NCBI RefSeq assembly: GCF_000717275.1
Contig: NZ_JNYV01000002.1
Location: 1,357,548 to 1,421,547 of the forward strand
Origin: Kitasatospora arboriphila
GTDB taxonomy: Bacteria > Actinomycetota > Actinomycetes > Mycobacteriales > Mycobacteriaceae
Reading direction: 5' to 3'
DNA length: 64,000 nt
The notes beneath the pieces are model-generated. The model was not told the DNA's origin, ran no database searches, and saw only the letters and a program-made list of their open reading frames with translations. Shown in pieces: positions 1-8,245 of this stretch; position 1 is the stretch's first letter; every line of letters begins with the position of its first letter. The position numbers were made by a program, and so were the translations under genes.

Positions 1-187
1 GATAGCTCAGCGTGCGGGTGATGTCGGAGACGGCGGGCGCACCCGGTGTGGCATCGGCCTGATCCCACAACATCCGCCAGAGGGGTGTCTCTCGCCACAG
101 GCCCAGTTCCCGGTACCGCGCAGCGGCCGTCGGGGGGTGGGGTGTGAAACCGCTCGTGAGGTCGCTGTCGTCGTGCATCGCAGACAT
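1..187 (-). CDS. mbtA: Salicyl-AMP ligase, N-terminal part (cut by window edge)
   Basis: Only the first 62 codons are in the window, read from the ATG at 187 leftwards. The peptide contains ARYRELGLWRETPLWRMLWD followed by DATPGAPAVSD, the typical start of the aryl-AMP ligases (EntE/DhbE/MbtA) that activate salicylate or 2,3-dihydroxybenzoate and load it on the aryl carrier domain of the first NRPS. Because a salicylate synthase gene lies divergently next to it, salicylate is the expected substrate. The two genes share an intergenic region with two iron-box-like sites. The catalytic core lies outside the window, so activity cannot be judged. Confidence 0.85.
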   Translation of the reverse strand, partial: MSAMHDDSDLTSGFTPHPPTAAARYRELGLWRETPLWRMLWDQADATPGAPAVSDITRTLSY

Positions 188-216
188 GGTGGTGATCGTA
201 GACTTGGCCCAGATCA

Positions 217-235
217 GTTGGTTAGGCTAGCCTCA
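217..235. promoter_or_regulatory. Iron box (IdeR/DtxR operator), mbtA-mbtI promoter region
   Basis: About 15 of 19 positions match the IdeR/DtxR consensus TTAGGTTAGGCTAACCTAA when compared by eye; the core GGTTAGGCTAGCCT is nearly perfect. It lies 30 bases upstream of mbtA and well upstream of mbtI, so it could repress both divergent promoters when iron is replete. The assignment is by motif match only. Confidence 0.8.
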
Positions 236-243
236 AGCGCGAG

Positions 244-260
244 AGTTAGCCCATCCTAAG
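244..260. promoter_or_regulatory. Second, weaker iron-box-like site
   Basis: The stretch AGTTAGCCCATCCTAA shares about 12 of 16 positions with the IdeR core. It sits 9 bases after the first box, giving a tandem arrangement in the divergent mbtA-mbtI region, as seen in strongly iron-repressed mycobacterial promoters. It is weaker than the first and may only bind cooperatively. Confidence 0.5.
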
Positions 261-403
261 TCCGCGGTTGCTGGGATCATTGGGGCACGGACGAACTTTC
301 GATCGACAAGACGCCTGACAGGTCCGTGGGCCACCGGGGTCCACACGTGGTGCGGGTGAGTAGAGGATGCCATGAGCAGCAGAGCATTTGCCGGGGCGAT
401 CGC

Positions 404-1777
404 GTGACCGCGACCATCGACACCAGCAGTGACAACAAGGGCGGCGACAACAAGGGCGGCGACGAGTCCGGGGCGCTCCACGGGGACCTCGGTGCCGCAC
501 AGATCTGTGCGGCCTGGGCGCAGGCGGATGTCGCCGACGACTACGTCGTGTACGAACGCGAGAATCGCTGGGTCTTCGCCGGTGGACAGCGGGCCCGCGT
601 GGTGCTCACCACCGATGAGGTGGTCACGACGATCGGGACCGAGTCGACGTCACAAGCCTGGTCGGGCCTACCTGCCGGTGCGATCTCCGCAGCGCTCGCC
701 GGGCTGCCCTTCCCGCACTGGCGTGTCTACGGATGGATCACGTTCGACTTCTGCGCGCCGGGTCTCGGTGCCGGCGATCACCTCACCGCCGGCAGCGTGC
801 TCGCCCACCTCGTTGTGCCCGAGTTCGAGGCATGGGTGGAACCCGATGGCATCCGGGTGGAGGGTGGCGGCGACGAACTGGCCGAGAGATTGCGCGAGAT
901 GGCGGCCCGTGCGCCGCATTCTCACCCGGTCTCGCCCAGTCCCTTGCCGGTCGACGACGACCCGTCGGACTATCGGGGTCGCGTGGCGAAGGCGGTCGCG
1001 GAGATCCATCGCGGTGACTACGAGAAGGTGATCATCTCGCGAGGGGTCGATGTCCCCTTCGACGTCGACATCGCCGCCACCTACAGCGAGGGCCGGAAGA
1101 AGAACAACCCCGCTCGTTCGTTCCTGCTTCGGCTCGGTGGTCTCGAAGCTGCAGGCTTCAGTCCGGAACTCGTCGGATCGGTTGATGCCAACCGCCGGAT
1201 CGTCACCGAACCACTGGCGGGCACACGCGCATTCGGCCGGTCGCCCGAACTCGACACAGCAGCTCGTGCCGAGTTGGTGTCGGACTCGAAAGAGATTGTG
1301 GAACACGCTGTTTCGGTCCGCACGTCGTTCACCGAGGTGCAGTCGGTGGCGCTGCCCGGCACCACCGCGGTGACCGAGTTCATGGTGGTCCGCGAACGGG
1401 GCAGTGTTCAGCACCTCGCGTCGACCGTGCAGGGAACGCTGGCGCCGGAGTTCGGACCCTGGGACGCGCTCGAGGTGCTCTTCCCGTCCGTCACCGCCTC
1501 CGGTATCCCGAAACCTGCTGCGGTGGACGCGATCTACCGCCTGGAGGACACCAGGCGCGGACTGTATTCGGGAGCGGTTCTGACCGCCTCGTCCGAAGGC
1601 GAGCTCGAGGCTGCACTGGCGTTGCGTACCGTCTTCCGGGAAGGTGGCCGGTCCTGGGTGCGGGCCGGCGCCGGCATCGTCGGTCAGTCGTCTCCCGAGC
1701 GGGAATTCATCGAAACGTGTGAGAAGTTGGGGAGCATCGCGCCCTATCTCGTCGAACGCACATCCGACGACCGCTGA
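404..1777 (+). CDS. mbtI: Salicylate synthase
   Basis: Chorismate-utilising enzyme of the MbtI/Irp9 type (457 residues with the GTG start at 404, close to the usual 430-450), which converts chorismate to salicylate through isochorismate and supplies the aryl cap of the siderophore. The C-terminal half has the anthranilate/isochorismate synthase fold, with segments such as ELVGSVDANRRIVTEPLAGT, SKEIVEHAV and PSVTASGIPKPAA and the end GAGIVGQSSPEREFIETCEK (metal-binding glutamates). An in-frame start at 326 would add 26 residues of unlikely composition, so GTG 404 is preferred. Codons 10-19 come from two perfect copies of a 15-base unit (431-460), giving a DNKGG repeat. It diverges from mbtA behind iron boxes and is followed after 8 bases by mbtB. 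Confidence 0.92.
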   Translation: MTATIDTSSDNKGGDNKGGDESGALHGDLGAAQICAAWAQADVADDYVVYERENRWVFAGGQRARVVLTTDEVVTTIGTESTSQAWSGLPAGAISAALAGLPFPHWRVYGWITFDFCAPGLGAGDHLTAGSVLAHLVVPEFEAWVEPDGIRVEGGGDELAERLREMAARAPHSHPVSPSPLPVDDDPSDYRGRVAKAVAEIHRGDYEKVIISRGVDVPFDVDIAATYSEGRKKNNPARSFLLRLGGLEAAGFSPELVGSVDANRRIVTEPLAGTRAFGRSPELDTAARAELVSDSKEIVEHAVSVRTSFTEVQSVALPGTTAVTEFMVVRERGSVQHLASTVQGTLAPEFGPWDALEVLFPSVTASGIPKPAAVDAIYRLEDTRRGLYSGAVLTASSEGELEAALALRTVFREGGRSWVRAGAGIVGQSSPEREFIETCEKLGSIAPYLVERTSDDR

Positions 1778-1785
1778 GCCGTGTG

Positions 1786-4700
1786 ATGAACGACGGTACC
1801 GAGCCCACGGACAAGGTCGGCCTCGATGCGATCCGCCGGCAGATCGCCGAGCAACTCGGGTGCTCTCCGGACACCATCGATGACGACGCCGACCTGATCG
1901 GACTGGGTCTCGACTCGATCCGGATGATGAAGATCGCGGGTGGCTGGCGCAAACGGGGCCACAACGTGAACTTCGCGCAGCTGGCCGAGGCCCCATCGGT
2001 TGCCGCCTGGGCGAACCTCATCGGTGGGCACCCGGAATCGGCGCGGTCACAGGCCGGGGAGGTGTCGATTCCTTCGTCGACGCAAGAACATTTGGCATCG
2101 CCGGACGCCCCGCACGAGGCGCTCGCCGAGTCGAGGCCCTTCCCGCTGGCGCCGATGCAGCATGCCTACTGGATCGGCCGCTCCGAAGGTCAGGACCTGG
2201 GCGGTGTCGCGGCCCACCTCTACGTCGAGTTCGACGGAGCCGATGTGGACCCGGCACGGCTCCGAGAAGCCGTTGCACATCTGGTCGCGGCGCACCCGAT
2301 GCTTCGGGTACAGATCCTGTCCGACGGTACGCAGCGTGTGTTGGCCGAACCCGGCCGCGAGGTGTTCGGCGTCGTGGATCTCAGATCGGCCGGCGATGCG
2401 CAGGTCGAGCAGGCCCTGAACGAATTGCGGCAGAACAAGTCTCACCAGATGCTGCCGATCGAAGAAGGTCAGGTCCTCGACATCACCCTGACCCTGTTGC
2501 CAGACGGCAGGACCCGGCTTCACGTCGATGTCGACATGATCGCCGGTGACGCGATGAGCTACCGGACGATGCTGGCCGACCTGGCTGCGGCCTATCACGG
2601 CCGTTCACTACCTGCCGCCGAGTTCACCTATCGGGACTACCTCGCCTGGCGCGGCGAACACCCGGACGTCAATCGTAATCGCGATCAGCAGTGGTGGGCG
2701 AATAGGCTCGATGAATTGCCCTCGGCCCCAGCGCTTCCGCTGGTGCCGAGGTCGCAGCGAACCGACGAACACCGGGTGGTGCGCCACCACCACTGGATCG
2801 ATGCCGCGGCCAAGGAGGCCCTCATCGCGGCAGCGCACGAGCGTGGTGTGACGGTGGCCATGGCTCTGGCGTCGGTGTTCGCCGAGTCGATCGCGCGATG
2901 GTCGAGTGCGCCCCGATTCCTGCTGAATCTTCCCCTGTTCCAGCGCGAGGCCGTACATCCCGACACCGATCGGCTGATCGGCGACTTCACCACCTCGGTC
3001 CTGCTCGACGTCGACGCCTCTGCCCACACATCCATTCTCGACCGCGCCCGCGCGTTGCAGAAGGTGATGCACGCGAACGGGTCTCATGCCTCGTACAGCG
3101 GGCTCGAGGTACTGCGTGACCTCGGTCGCCATCGCGGAGAACAGGTGCTCGCGCCGGTGGTGTACACCAGCGCACTCAATCTCGGTGAGCTGTTCGACGA
3201 CGATGTGGTGCGCACCTTCGGCGACCCCGAGTGGATCGTCTCGCAGGGCCCGCAGGTCCTGCTCGATGCGCAGGTCACCGAGGTGCGGGGCGGGCTGCTG
3301 CTGAACTGGGACGTGCGTGAATCGGCCTTCTCGCCAGGGGTCATCGACGCGATGTTCAACCAGTACCGGGTGGCCGTCGACAGGCTCACCCTCTCGAAGG
3401 CGGCCTGGGAGGCCGACACCACCCCGCAGCTTCCCCTCGATCAGCGTGCGGTGCGGGATCGGGTCAACGCGACCGACCACCCAACCAGCGGACAGGTGCT
3501 GCACGAGGGCTTCTTCTCATGGGCGGCAAGGACTCCGGAGGCTGCAGCCATCCGGTTCGGCACCGAGGGCCTGTTGACCTATCGCGAGGTCGGCGCAGCA
3601 GCTCTCGCTGTCGCGGGGGCGCTGCACCAGGCGGGTGTCAAGCCGGGTCAGGCTGTCGCGGTACAGCTTCCGAAAGGTCCCGAACAGATCATCGCCACCC
3701 TGGGCATCCTGGCGGCAGGTGCCTCGTACGTACCGGTGGGTCACGACCAACCCGCGGCGCGGCGAGCGCACATCCTTGCCGCCGGACAGGTTGTCGCCTG
3801 GGTGGGTGCCACTCCCGATCCCCACCTCCCGACCGGCCTCACAGCGCTCACCTACACCGACGCCGCACATTGTCCGGCCCCTCTTGCCGAGGCAGTGATC
3901 CCGGACCGCGAGTCCGTCGCGTACGTGTTGTTCACCTCCGGATCCACCGGGATCCCCAAAGGGGTCGAGGTGCCACACCGGGCGGTCATGAACACCATCG
4001 ACGACCTGCATCACCGCTTCGGTGTGACTGCCGCCGACAGCGCCCTGCTGGTCTCCAACCTCGAGTTCGATCTGTCGATCTACGACATCTTCGGACTGTG
4101 GGGTGTCGGCGGCACAGTTGTCACGATGACCGACGCCGAGCGCACCGATCCCGACGTGTGGAAGGCACTGATCGAGCGCCACTCGATCACGCTGCTCGCA
4201 TGCGTACCCAGCCTGCTCGACATGCTGCTCAACGCCACACCCGCCGGCAGCACCGCGCTCGCATCGGTGCGCGCGGTGTTCCTCGGTGGCGACTGGGTCG
4301 GCGTCGACCTGCCCCGCCGCATGACGGCGCTGGCACCGGGCGTTCGGGTTGCCGGTCTCGGTGGTACCACCGAGACGGCCATCCACGCCACGATCTGCGA
4401 GACGGTGGACCCGCCCGATCATTGGGCCGCAGTGCCGTACGGAACGCCGCTGAACAACGTGCAGTGCCGGGTTGTCGACGCCACGGGCAACGATTGCCCG
4501 GACTGGGTGGCCGGCGAACTGTGGATCGGTGGAGCCGGGGTCGCGCACGGATATCGCGGCGACCCCGAACGCACCGCCGACCGGTTTGTGCGCCACCACG
4601 GCCAGAACTGGTATCGCACGGGCGATCTGGCGCGCTACTGGCCCGATGGCTGCCTGGAGTTTCTCGGACGTGCGGACCATCAGGTGAAGATCCGCGGCTA

Positions 4701-5322
4701 CCGGGTGGAACTGGGTGAGGTCGAGGGCGCGCTCCGGTTGCTGCCTGGGGTGCACCGTGCGGTGGCGTCGGTGCTCACGGGCGCAGCTCCCACGTTGGTG
4801 GCTGCCGTCTCGCCGGAGTTCGGTGCCTCGCTCCAGCGCGAGGCCGTGCTGGACGGTCTTCGGGAGTTGCTGCCCGGGTACATGATCCCCATACAGTTGC
4901 TCATCCTGGAAACGATGCCGATCACCGGCGTCGGGAAACTCGATCGCCGTGCGGTGCACACGATGTTCGACATCGAGGACACCAGCTCGGGGTTCGAACC
5001 ACCTCGGTCCGCACTCGAGCGCGCGCTCGCCCACATCGTCGGCGAGCTCATCGGGGCCGACCGGGTCGGGCGGGACGACGACTTCTTCGCTCTCGGTGGG
5101 GACTCGGTGCTCGCGACCACGTTGGTCGCCCGCATCCGCGAGTGGCTGGATGCTCCGAATGCGGTTGTCGCCGATGTGTTCTCGGGACGGACGGTTGCTG
5201 CGATCGCCGAGAGGCTGATGGCCTCCGACCCTGTCGTCGGCCGCCTCGAGCAGGTTGCGGACATGTACCTCGAGGTCGCCGCCATGGGTGACGACGAACT
5301 CGCGGACCTGGTGACCGAATGA
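1786..5322 (+). CDS. mbtB: NRPS: aryl carrier-cyclisation-adenylation-PCP (phenyl-oxazoline synthase)
   Basis: First NRPS of the siderophore line (1178 residues). Order seen: aryl carrier domain (LGLDSIRMM, serine near 44), cyclisation domain from about 115 to 540 whose usual condensation motif is replaced by DVDMIAGD near 247-254 (the DxxxxD of Cy domains), adenylation domain about 555-1070 (TSGSTGIPKG, GGDWVGVD, GLGGTTET), and PCP (FFALGGDSV, serine near 1106). It should join salicylate to serine, threonine or cysteine and close the five-membered ring. M. tuberculosis MbtB, as I recall, is longer and ends in a thioesterase; here no such domain follows and a separate thioesterase gene stands at 7463. 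The start is ATG 1786 (a GTG directly precedes it). The last codons overlap mbtG by ATGA. Confidence 0.93.
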   Translation: MNDGTEPTDKVGLDAIRRQIAEQLGCSPDTIDDDADLIGLGLDSIRMMKIAGGWRKRGHNVNFAQLAEAPSVAAWANLIGGHPESARSQAGEVSIPSSTQEHLASPDAPHEALAESRPFPLAPMQHAYWIGRSEGQDLGGVAAHLYVEFDGADVDPARLREAVAHLVAAHPMLRVQILSDGTQRVLAEPGREVFGVVDLRSAGDAQVEQALNELRQNKSHQMLPIEEGQVLDITLTLLPDGRTRLHVDVDMIAGDAMSYRTMLADLAAAYHGRSLPAAEFTYRDYLAWRGEHPDVNRNRDQQWWANRLDELPSAPALPLVPRSQRTDEHRVVRHHHWIDAAAKEALIAAAHERGVTVAMALASVFAESIARWSSAPRFLLNLPLFQREAVHPDTDRLIGDFTTSVLLDVDASAHTSILDRARALQKVMHANGSHASYSGLEVLRDLGRHRGEQVLAPVVYTSALNLGELFDDDVVRTFGDPEWIVSQGPQVLLDAQVTEVRGGLLLNWDVRESAFSPGVIDAMFNQYRVAVDRLTLSKAAWEADTTPQLPLDQRAVRDRVNATDHPTSGQVLHEGFFSWAARTPEAAAIRFGTEGLLTYREVGAAALAVAGALHQAGVKPGQAVAVQLPKGPEQIIATLGILAAGASYVPVGHDQPAARRAHILAAGQVVAWVGATPDPHLPTGLTALTYTDAAHCPAPLAEAVIPDRESVAYVLFTSGSTGIPKGVEVPHRAVMNTIDDLHHRFGVTAADSALLVSNLEFDLSIYDIFGLWGVGGTVVTMTDAERTDPDVWKALIERHSITLLACVPSLLDMLLNATPAGSTALASVRAVFLGGDWVGVDLPRRMTALAPGVRVAGLGGTTETAIHATICETVDPPDHWAAVPYGTPLNNVQCRVVDATGNDCPDWVAGELWIGGAGVAHGYRGDPERTADRFVRHHGQNWYRTGDLARYWPDGCLEFLGRADHQVKIRGYRVELGEVEGALRLLPGVHRAVASVLTGAAPTLVAAVSPEFGASLQREAVLDGLRELLPGYMIPIQLLILETMPITGVGKLDRRAVHTMFDIEDTSSGFEPPRSALERALAHIVGELIGADRVGRDDDFFALGGDSVLATTLVARIREWLDAPNAVVADVFSGRTVAAIAERLMASDPVVGRLEQVADMYLEVAAMGDDELADLVTE

Positions 5323-6641
5323 GCGATGCGGGCGGGTCGGACCGGCTGACGGGACCAGTGCAGACGCTCCTGGTCATCGGGGCCGGACCGAAAGCGCTTG
5401 CTGTCGCGGCCAAGGCGACGGTGATGCGGGAGCTCGGTTTGCCTGCGCCGCGTGTCGTGGCGGTGGAATCGCATGCCGTCGGCGCCAACTGGCAAGCCGG
5501 GGGTGGCTGGACCGACGGACGGCATCGACTGGGTACCAGCCCGGAGAAGGACATCGGATTTCCGTACCGTTCCAATATCGCTCGCGGGCACAACCACGAG
5601 ATCAACACGCGGATGATGGCCTACAGCTGGACGTCGTATCTCATCGACCGAGGCACCTACTCGGAATGGATCGATCGGGGCAGACCGGCACCTCCCCACA
5701 GCACGTGGGCGAAGTACCTGCAGTGGGTGGCGAGCAAGATCGACCTGGAGGTCGTGCTCGGGACGGCGCACACGATCTCGGCCGATGGCCCCGGCTGGAA
5801 TGTCGAGGTGTCGGCAGTTGATGGCTCGATACAGGAGATCTCGGCCGACGCGCTGATGGTCTCCGGCCCGGGCCGCAGCGATCGAGCCCTGGCCCGGCAT
5901 CCACGGGTACTGAGCATCGCAGAGTTCTGGAACCTGGCCGGCCGCAGGGAGATCCCCGCATCGTCTCGGGCCGCCGTGATCGGCGGTGGCGAGACCGCCG
6001 GGTCTGCACTGGACGAACTGGTTCGGCACGACGCGATGACGATTTCCGTCATCTCGCCGATGGCCACGATCTACACCCGCGGAGAGAGCTTCTTCGAGAA
6101 CGCGTTGTTCAGCGACCCGTCGAAGTGGGCGGCGCTCAGCACTGCCGAGAGACGCGACGTGATCCGCCGCACCGACCGCGGTGTGTTCTCGGTTCGCGTG
6201 CAGGAGAACCTGATCAGCGACGCGCGAGTCCATCACCTGCAAGGCAGAGTGGTGCGGGTGGTGGAGCAGGGGCCGTCGGTGGCGGTGACGCTGCACAACG
6301 AACTGCGTTCGGACCAGGCGCACACCTTCGACCTCGTGGTGGATGCCACGGGTGGACAGCCCCTGTGGTTCATGGAGCTGTTCGACCCGGCCACCACAGA
6401 CCTCATCGAACTCGCGATCGGCTGGCCGATCGATCAGGAACGGCTGGAACTGTCCATCGGTTACGACCTCTCGGTCACCGGTCTGCTCCCCAAGCTGTAT
6501 CTGCCGAATCTGGCCGGATTCGCCCAGGGCCCCGGTTTTCCGAACCTCAGTTGTCTGGGAGAGCTGTCCAATCGTCTGCTGCGCGCGCCCGAGAAGGCGT
6601 CACCGGGCCGGCGGGCACAGGCGGGCTACGGGCGTAGGTGA
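5319..6641 (+). CDS. mbtG: L-lysine N6-monooxygenase
   Basis: Flavin-dependent N-hydroxylating monooxygenase of the MbtG/IucD/PvdA group (440 residues). The FAD-binding motif VIGAGPKALAV is near residues 20-30 and the NADPH-binding motif VIGGGETAGSA near 219-229; the segment RLGTSPEKDIGFPYRSN is typical of MbtG. It adds the N6-hydroxyl group to the lysine side chains that become the two hydroxamate iron ligands. The start overlaps the mbtB stop (ATGA), indicating translational coupling in the mbtI-B-G unit. It is convergent with the mbtK-like gene, 28 bases away. Confidence 0.92.
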   Translation: MSDAGGSDRLTGPVQTLLVIGAGPKALAVAAKATVMRELGLPAPRVVAVESHAVGANWQAGGGWTDGRHRLGTSPEKDIGFPYRSNIARGHNHEINTRMMAYSWTSYLIDRGTYSEWIDRGRPAPPHSTWAKYLQWVASKIDLEVVLGTAHTISADGPGWNVEVSAVDGSIQEISADALMVSGPGRSDRALARHPRVLSIAEFWNLAGRREIPASSRAAVIGGGETAGSALDELVRHDAMTISVISPMATIYTRGESFFENALFSDPSKWAALSTAERRDVIRRTDRGVFSVRVQENLISDARVHHLQGRVVRVVEQGPSVAVTLHNELRSDQAHTFDLVVDATGGQPLWFMELFDPATTDLIELAIGWPIDQERLELSIGYDLSVTGLLPKLYLPNLAGFAQGPGFPNLSCLGELSNRLLRAPEKASPGRRAQAGYGRR

Positions 6642-6669
6642 CCGACCCGGCCGACTTCGGGGAGCGGGT

Positions 6670-7296
6670 TCAGGGCCGGCTGAGCGAGTGCAGCGCAATC
6701 CGGCGGCCGGGCCGCACGTCGAATTCGCCGAGATCGCGGTAACCCTTCTTCGCCAGAGCCCGCCGCATGTGGGCGTTTCGATGATCCGGGTCAACAAAGA
6801 TCTTGTGACACAACGGATCTGCTGCCCAGATCGCCTCGGCGAGCCGTTCCATCCAGGTCGACATCACGCCTCGGCCGAGGAGGTCGGTCCGTGCGGTCGC
6901 GATGTGAAAGCCCATGTCGCGGGGCGCAGCTGGGTACACCTTGGCGTTCTCGTCGCGGGCCGGGCGGTACAGCTCCACGTACGCCACCTCGGTCATCGCC
7001 TCACCGGAGACTCCGAATGCGGCGAGATCGGCACTCACGACGCACGGGCGCGAGTAGTCGCCGGCAAGACGTGCTGCCGAGTCTGCTCGCCATTGCGCAG
7101 CGGACCATGGTTGTTCCCAGGTCTCCACCAGGTGCGGCAGCGACATCCATGCGGCGAGCATCTCCGGGTCGGAGCCGTCGGGGTCGACCAGGCGCAACGC
7201 GAACGGCGGATCGAAGTCGGGCACCACCGGCGGTGGGGCTGCCCGGACATCGTCACCGACGTCCGTGAGTTCACGTATGAGGACATGCGAGGTCAC
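6670..7296 (-). CDS. mbtK: Lysine N6-acyltransferase (GNAT, MbtK/IucB/RhbD type)
   Basis: 208-residue GNAT-fold protein of the siderophore lysine N-acyltransferase type. Visible signatures are PHLVETWEQPWSAAQW, TEVAYVELYRP, DMGFHIATARTDLLGRGVM (acetyl/acyl-CoA binding region) and KIFVDPDHRNAHMRRALAKK. In mycobactin synthesis MbtK transfers the long acyl chain to the N6 of (hydroxy)lysine; whether the acyl group here is long or a short one cannot be told from sequence. Start GTG at 7296. It is transcribed opposite to the NRPS genes from its own iron-box region (7332-7350), divergent from the thioesterase gene. Confidence 0.85.
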   Translation of the reverse strand: MTSHVLIRELTDVGDDVRAAPPPVVPDFDPPFALRLVDPDGSDPEMLAAWMSLPHLVETWEQPWSAAQWRADSAARLAGDYSRPCVVSADLAAFGVSGEAMTEVAYVELYRPARDENAKVYPAAPRDMGFHIATARTDLLGRGVMSTWMERLAEAIWAADPLCHKIFVDPDHRNAHMRRALAKKGYRDLGEFDVRPGRRIALHSLSRP

Positions 7297-7331
7297 GTCG
7301 GTCGTGCTCCGTTCAGTTCAGCCGGACGCAA

Positions 7332-7350
7332 GTAGGGTAGCCTAACCAAG
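7332..7350. promoter_or_regulatory. Iron box between mbtK-like gene and thioesterase gene
   Basis: GTAGGGTAGCCTAACCAAG matches the iron-box consensus at 15 of 19 positions by eye, with a near-perfect TAGCCTAACC half. It is 36 bases upstream of the mbtK-like start and 112 bases upstream of the thioesterase start, so it can serve both divergent units (mbtK; thioesterase-mbtC-mbtD and beyond). Confidence 0.8.
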
Positions 7351-7462
7351 GAGTTCCGGCCTTCGGGTACCGGGAACCGGCCTCTGGCCGCCAAAAGCAG
7401 CGCTTCTGGCCGCCCGTGGTGTCGGCCCCATGGCCGCCGGAGAATGAAGGAGCAGTACGTAG

Positions 7463-8233
7463 ATGTCACGCGACCTCGGATGGATCCGGCAGTTCCATCA
7501 GCCCACGTCCCCGGCAAATCCGCCTCTGTTGATCTTTCCCCACGCGGGTAGCGGGGCATCGACCTACCGGGCGTTCTCCAAAGAACTCAGGTCCTCCTTC
7601 GACGTGATCGTCTTCCAATATCCGGGACGGCAGGACCGCGCACGGGAGGCGCCGGCCGAAACCTTGCCCGATCTTGCTGCGGGCGCCTTTGCAGAGTTCG
7701 TCGAATCGAGATGGAACCGGCAGGCAGCGATCACCGTGTTCGGCCACAGCATGGGTGCTGTCACCGCGTTCGAGTTCGTCCGTCTGGCCGAAGCCCGCGG
7801 CATCGACGTGCGGTTGCTCGGGGTGTCGGCGTCGGTGGCCCCATCACAGGTTGCGGACCTGCCTCCCCACCCGACGGGCGACGAGGAATTGCTCGAGCAC
7901 CTCTCAGCGCTGAACGGCACCGGTGGTGACGTACTGGCGAGTGCGGATGTGATGCGAATGGCGTTGCCTGTCATGAAGATCGACTACCGCGCCTTCGATG
8001 CCTACTCCTGCGGCACCGAGGTGACGGTCGCGGCCCCGATCCGCGCCATGGGGGGCGCGGAGGACCCCTTCATCACCCCCGGCCAACTGCACGGCTGGGG
8101 CACACACACCACCGGTTCGGTGGATGTGACCGTCTTCGACGGCGGGCACTTCTATCTCGACGAGAACCGTGACGATGTCGCCGAGTTGCTCGTCGCCGAA
8201 CCCGCGGCAGCACAACAATCGATCCAGCGGTAG
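7463..8233 (+). CDS. Type II thioesterase of the siderophore cluster
   Basis: 256-residue alpha/beta hydrolase of the external (type II) thioesterase family. The nucleophile elbow GHSMG is at about 94-98, the acidic residue is in GGAEDPF, and the catalytic histidine is in DGGHFYL near the end; the N-terminal FPHAGSGASTY forms the oxyanion region. Such enzymes remove misloaded groups from carrier domains. Since the MbtB-like protein here has no terminal thioesterase domain, this gene may also replace that excised domain. A short 12-base gap leads to mbtC, suggesting one operon. Confidence 0.9.
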   Translation: MSRDLGWIRQFHQPTSPANPPLLIFPHAGSGASTYRAFSKELRSSFDVIVFQYPGRQDRAREAPAETLPDLAAGAFAEFVESRWNRQAAITVFGHSMGAVTAFEFVRLAEARGIDVRLLGVSASVAPSQVADLPPHPTGDEELLEHLSALNGTGGDVLASADVMRMALPVMKIDYRAFDAYSCGTEVTVAAPIRAMGGAEDPFITPGQLHGWGTHTTGSVDVTVFDGGHFYLDENRDDVAELLVAEPAAAQQSIQR

Positions 8234-8245
8234 CGGAGCCGGCGA

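Noticed and set aside
668..1996. 442-codon minus-strand frame opposite mbtI
   Set aside because: Composition is Arg/Ser-rich with no recognisable family; it is a high-GC shadow of mbtI and mbtB.
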